Shown in pieces: positions 62,748 through 64,000 of a stretch of DNA of 64,000 nucleotides (position 1 is the first letter of the stretch; every line of letters starts with the position of its first letter). The DNA comes from Hyphomicrobiales bacterium (lineage in GTDB: Bacteria > Pseudomonadota > Alphaproteobacteria > Rhizobiales > MH13). The position numbers and the translations under genes were made by a program. The stretch lies in contig JAEPOK010000002.1 in NCBI GenBank assembly GCA_017642935.1, positions 1 to 64,000 on the forward strand, in the 5' to 3' direction. Below the pieces are notes generated by a model. It had not been told where the DNA came from, searched no databases, and saw only the letters and a program-made list of their open reading frames with translations.

Positions 62748-63188
62748 GTGGCCAAACAACAGCTGGGCACAAAACGCATCTGCCCTGAGACCGGCAAGAA
62801 ATTCTATGATCTCGGACGTGATCCGGTGGTCTCGCCCTATACGGGCACCTCTTATCCGCTTTCGGCCTTCGATCTGACGAAAAAGACGACCAAGCCGGCA
62901 GAAGAGGAAGAGAAGACCGAAAAAGAAGAAACTGAGACCGTCGACAGCGAAGATACCGGCGACGTTGAAGTTGTATCGCTGGAAGAAGCAGAGCCCAAAG
63001 GCACGCTTGATGACGACGATGATGACGATGATGATGACAATGCCGACGTCATTCCCGACATCGACACGACCGACATCGATGGCGATGATGCCGTCAGCGA
63101 AGACGATGACACGTTCCTGGAAGATGACGACGATGACGCCGATCCGGCTGTCGCCGTTATTCCCGGCCGGGACGATGACGACACCTAG
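62748..63188 (+). CDS. FYDLN acid domain protein (TIGR02300)
   Basis: A 146-residue protein with a GTG start. The N-terminal 45 residues (GTKRICPETGKKFYDLGRDP, VVSPYTGTSYP) are the conserved family domain. The rest is extremely acidic and repetitive, including runs of Asp (DDDDDDDDDD near 90) and Glu, and should be disordered. The family is restricted to alphaproteobacteria; its role is unknown. It precedes the tRNA gene by about 160 bases. Confidence 0.95.
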   Translation: MAKQQLGTKRICPETGKKFYDLGRDPVVSPYTGTSYPLSAFDLTKKTTKPAEEEEKTEKEETETVDSEDTGDVEVVSLEEAEPKGTLDDDDDDDDDDNADVIPDIDTTDIDGDDAVSEDDDTFLEDDDDDADPAVAVIPGRDDDDT

Positions 63189-63349
63189 GTCGGCTGCGCA
63201 CTGTCCTTGACGAACGGACCAGGTTGGGGTGGCGAAAACTGTGCCTTGCGCTGTGCATTGGCCGGTTGACCACCCTTAAAGCCTGACGTAAAGACGCCAA
63301 ATACGCCCGCGCCGGAATGCTGATTGGCAGTCACTGCGCGGACCCATAT

Positions 63350-63425
63350 GGGGCCATAGCTCAGCTGGGAGAGCGCTTCGCTGGCAGCGAAGAGGTCAGG
63401 AGTTCGATCCTCCTTGGCTCCACCA
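63350..63425 (+). tRNA. tRNA-Ala (GGC anticodon)
   Basis: A 76-base tRNA with encoded CCA. The acceptor GGGGCCA pairs with TGGCTCC and contains the G3-U70 wobble pair (63352 with 63419) that marks alanine tRNAs. The anticodon stem CTTCG/CGAAG encloses CTGGCAG with anticodon GGC at 63383-63385. The T-loop is TTCGATC. No integrase or repeat of its 3' end is seen nearby. Confidence 0.98.
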
Positions 63426-63471
63426 TTTTCCGTAGACCATTCGACTCTCCTGCCGTCCGCTCTTTGCGTGG

Positions 63472-64000
63472 TCAGCGCTCGCCGCGTCGGTAGGGTACCA
63501 TCAGGGCTTCGGGGACTTGTGCGCGGCGGGCGACCAAGATGAGCGCGGCGATCGACAGCAGATAAGGTGCCATCAGGAACAGCTGGTAGGGCACGCCTTC
63601 GACCACGGTCTGCAAGCGCAATTGGAAGGCGTCAAAGAGCGCGAACAACAGCGCGCCGATCAGCGCTTTGCCAGGTCGCCAGGACGCGAAGACCACCAAC
63701 GCGATGCAAATCCAGCCGCGACCCTGCACCATGTCAGGGAAGAAGCTGTTGAACGCTGCCATGGTCAAAAACGCGCCGCCGACCGCCATCAGCGCTGACC
63801 CGGCCATCACCGCGCCGATACGAATCATCAAGGGGTCCAGGCCCTGCGCATCGACGGCATGGGGGTTCTCGCCGGTCATGCGGATCGCCAGGCCGAGCGG
63901 CGTGCGTGCCAGGACATAGGCCATGATCGCCACGCAGGCGAGCGCCAGATAGGTCGGCGCGCTTTGCTGAAAAAGCACCGGGCCAACAAACGGCAGTTCT
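63472..64000 (-). CDS. ABC transporter permease (BMP/nucleoside-sugar type), C-terminal part
   Basis: The frame is open to the window edge (upstream codons read LPFVGPVLFQQ), so the N-terminus is missing. The visible 176 residues hold about five membrane segments and the conserved cytoplasmic loop ARTPLGLAIRMTGENPHAVD, which contacts the ATPase. This is the YufP/YufQ-like permease of simple sugar or purine nucleoside importers. The substrate-binding protein, ATPase and second permease would be expected beyond position 64000. Confidence 0.92.
   Translation of the reverse strand, partial: ELPFVGPVLFQQSAPTYLALACVAIMAYVLARTPLGLAIRMTGENPHAVDAQGLDPLMIRIGAVMAGSALMAVGGAFLTMAAFNSFFPDMVQGRGWICIALVVFASWRPGKALIGALLFALFDAFQLRLQTVVEGVPYQLFLMAPYLLSIAALILVARRAQVPEALMVPYRRGER

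Noticed and set aside
62852-63184. Minus-strand serine-rich frame opposite the FYDLN gene
   Set aside because: It is the complement of the Asp-codon runs of the real gene.
63350-63425. tRNA-Ala as a possible attachment site of the mobile region
   Set aside because: It lies nearly 48 kb from the accessory genes, with housekeeping genes between, and no copy of its 3' end was seen near 15.8 kb or elsewhere.

Overview
The window looks like chromosome of a GC-rich alphaproteobacterium of the order Hyphomicrobiales (Rhizobiales), probably marine or environmental. The evidence is a set of order-typical genes: a pckA / chvI-chvG / hprK / EIIA-Man / HPr block, two BA14K-type genes, a DUF2852 gene, a FYDLN-type acidic protein (TIGR02300), mmcB, a RegB/RegA (ActS/ActR) pair and a class II (CP4-like) aroA. 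The genus cannot be told from the sequence alone.

Positions 1-15.8 kb are accessory DNA. An IS3-family element, cut by the window edge, sits at the end of a truncated pseudokinase gene. Next comes a minus-strand cassette of four genes (1753-6186). Its first two genes are paralogous fusions of a coiled-coil, a holin-like membrane module and a peptidoglycan hydrolase; one ends in a phage-type lysozyme domain and the other in an M15 peptidase domain. These are followed by an orphan DNA methyltransferase, a decayed serine recombinase, a small exported protein and a frameshifted coiled-coil gene. A three-gene signalling operon follows (histidine kinase, stand-alone receiver protein, membrane coiled-coil protein). 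The region ends with a mobilisation module: a relaxase-helicase fusion, a MobC-like protein, a small coupled ORF and a repeat-rich upstream region that may hold oriT. No phage structural genes, integrase or type IV secretion genes are visible.

Positions 15.8-27 kb hold mostly envelope functions: two Tat-type L,D-transpeptidases, a permuted papain-fold lipoprotein, small exported proteins (including a tandem paralogous pair with an unrecognised C-terminal motif), NAD(P)HX repair (nnr), recX, a FliK-like/FlhB-C-like pair, mmcB and two tandem BA14K genes. Positions 27-35 kb hold an EAL phosphodiesterase, a MarR regulator with matching palindromes before itself and a KAS II-like gene, a DevBCA-type exporter converging on that gene, and the ActS/ActR redox two-component system. 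Positions 35-45 kb hold a PHA depolymerase, a DUF2852 protein, an AT-richer islet with a degenerate RTX-like protein, a VOC protein, a YgjP-type metallopeptidase, a class A penicillin-binding protein and an acyltransferase.

Positions 45-64 kb are housekeeping: polA, a gamma-glutamyltransferase, pckA divergent from chvI-chvG-hprK-EIIA-HPr (envelope/acid sensing linked to a regulatory PTS branch), an ornithine-cyclodeaminase family gene, then sppA-ihfB-lapA, rpsA, aroA-cmk, a FYDLN protein, tRNA-Ala(GGC) and the end of a sugar/nucleoside-type ABC permease gene cut by the window edge. The best candidate for something undescribed is the tandem holin-hydrolase cassette at 1.7-6.2 kb. The kinase/receiver/membrane-protein operon at 8.9-12.1 kb comes second.
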